DNA from: an uncultured Ruminococcus sp.
GTDB taxonomy: Bacteria > Bacillota > Clostridia > Oscillospirales > Acutalibacteraceae
DNA length: 7,484 nucleotides
Assembly (NCBI GenBank): GCA_902767175.1
Contig: CACXGH010000026.1
Span: 1 to 7,484 of the forward strand
Direction: 5' to 3'
The notes below the pieces were generated by a model, which saw nothing but the letters and a program-made list of their open reading frames with translations, did no database searches and was not told the origin of the DNA. Positions 7,247 through 7,484 of the stretch are shown here, one piece after another. Each line of letters opens with the position of its first letter. Position 1 is the first letter of the stretch. A program made the position numbers and the translations under genes.

Positions 7247-7264
7247 ATCATTATATTAAACCGT

Positions 7265-7318
7265 CGGCTGTTATAAGTAAAGTATATAAGTCCGTACTTA
7301 CAAAGCCGTCTTCGGACG
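7265..7318 (-). promoter_or_regulatory. Structured 5' leader of the operon
   Basis: The untranslated leader of the fusion gene can form several short stems. CGGCT (7265-7269) pairs with AGCCG (7304-7308) as an outer helix. Inside it, ACTTA (7296-7300) can pair with TAAGT (7287-7291) around a 4-base loop or, extended to TACTTA, with TAAGTA (7274-7279); these two are mutually exclusive. CGTC and GACG (7307-7310, 7315-7318) form a separate hairpin that competes with the outer helix. It matches no riboswitch class I know, and a TPP (THI-box) core is not seen. Stems are short, so regulation is only a possibility. Confidence 0.3.
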
Positions 7319-7347
7319 TTTCGGATAATTATTATACATACATATCA

Positions 7348-7376
7348 ATTTTACTGCAATTGCTCACTTATGTCAA
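7348..7376 (-). promoter_or_regulatory. Sigma-A-type promoter of the four-gene operon
   Basis: On the minus strand a perfect TTGACA (7371-7376) is followed after exactly 17 bases by TAAAAT (7348-7353). Transcription would start near 7341, giving a leader of about 110 nt before the fusion gene. A TATAAT-like alternative (GTATGTATAATAAT region, about 7331-7338) lacks a good -35 box. No other convincing minus-strand promoter was seen between the four genes. Confidence 0.65.
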
Positions 7377-7452
7377 TCACGGAAGTTAATTTTGTTCGCC
7401 CACGTCAATCTAAATCTGTCATATTTTGTAATCAAAATAAATGCACTGCCTA

Positions 7453-7484
7453 TGGTATAGTAATAATAGGAGGTGCTTAAGATA
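7453..7484 (+). promoter_or_regulatory. Start region of a divergent plus-strand gene beyond the window
   Basis: A near-perfect ribosome binding site AGGAGG lies at 7468-7473, 11 bases before the window ends, so a start codon at or just after 7485 is expected. TGGTATAGT (7453-7461) resembles an extended -10 box, but a start from it would fall on the ribosome site itself, so the real promoter may lie further upstream. The identity of the gene cannot be told. Confidence 0.5.

Noticed and set aside
7232..7347. TPP (THI-box) riboswitch in front of the ThDP enzyme
   Set aside because: The conserved CUGAGA and ACCUGAUCUGGAU-type core elements are not found in the leader.

Overview
The window looks like a piece of a low-to-moderate GC Gram-positive (Clostridia-like) chromosome. 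The AT-rich intergenic DNA, strong AGGAG-type ribosome binding sites, sigma-A-like promoters and a tRNA gene without an encoded CCA all fit. A Ruminococcus/Eubacterium-like gut Clostridium is my best guess from general style, but no marker gene proves it.

Layout: everything I can call as a gene lies on the minus strand. Reading in the direction of transcription (right to left), a promoter near 7348-7376 and a leader of about 110 nt lead into four closely spaced cytoplasmic genes. (1) 7231-4481 is a 916-residue fusion of a polysaccharide pyruvyl transferase-like domain with a complete MenD-like thiamine-diphosphate (ThDP) enzyme. (2) 4455-3445 is a medium-chain dehydrogenase of the zinc-site-poor 'SAGTE' type. 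(3) 3399-2290 is a second, stand-alone pyruvyl transferase-like protein that has lost several of the family's conserved residues. (4) 2269-398 is a GlfT2-like galactofuranosyltransferase. Gaps are 25, 45 and 20 nt, and a 16-bp-stem terminator at 343-384 closes the unit. A separate tRNA-Leu(UAA) gene with its own promoter follows at 191-108, flanked by a repeat-rich AT stretch with inverted repeats (1-109). At the far right edge an AGGAGG site on the plus strand announces a divergent gene that starts just outside the window.

How the genes may work together (inference): the set looks like a module for making or decorating a surface glycan. The GlfT2-like enzyme would add or polymerise galactofuranose. 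The fusion protein couples a pyruvyl transferase-like domain to a ThDP domain that could make or use a 2-oxoacid-derived carbanion. The dehydrogenase could oxidise or reduce the resulting keto/hydroxy group. The MenD-like domain keeps the ThDP catalytic core, but positions that in real MenD bind isochorismate appear changed, so I do not read this as a menaquinone gene. The fusion, its neighbouring degenerate paralogue and the unknown acceptor are the most interesting points. No transporter, polymer export gene, UDP-galactopyranose mutase or priming glycosyltransferase is in the window, so the locus must extend beyond it or rely on distant genes.
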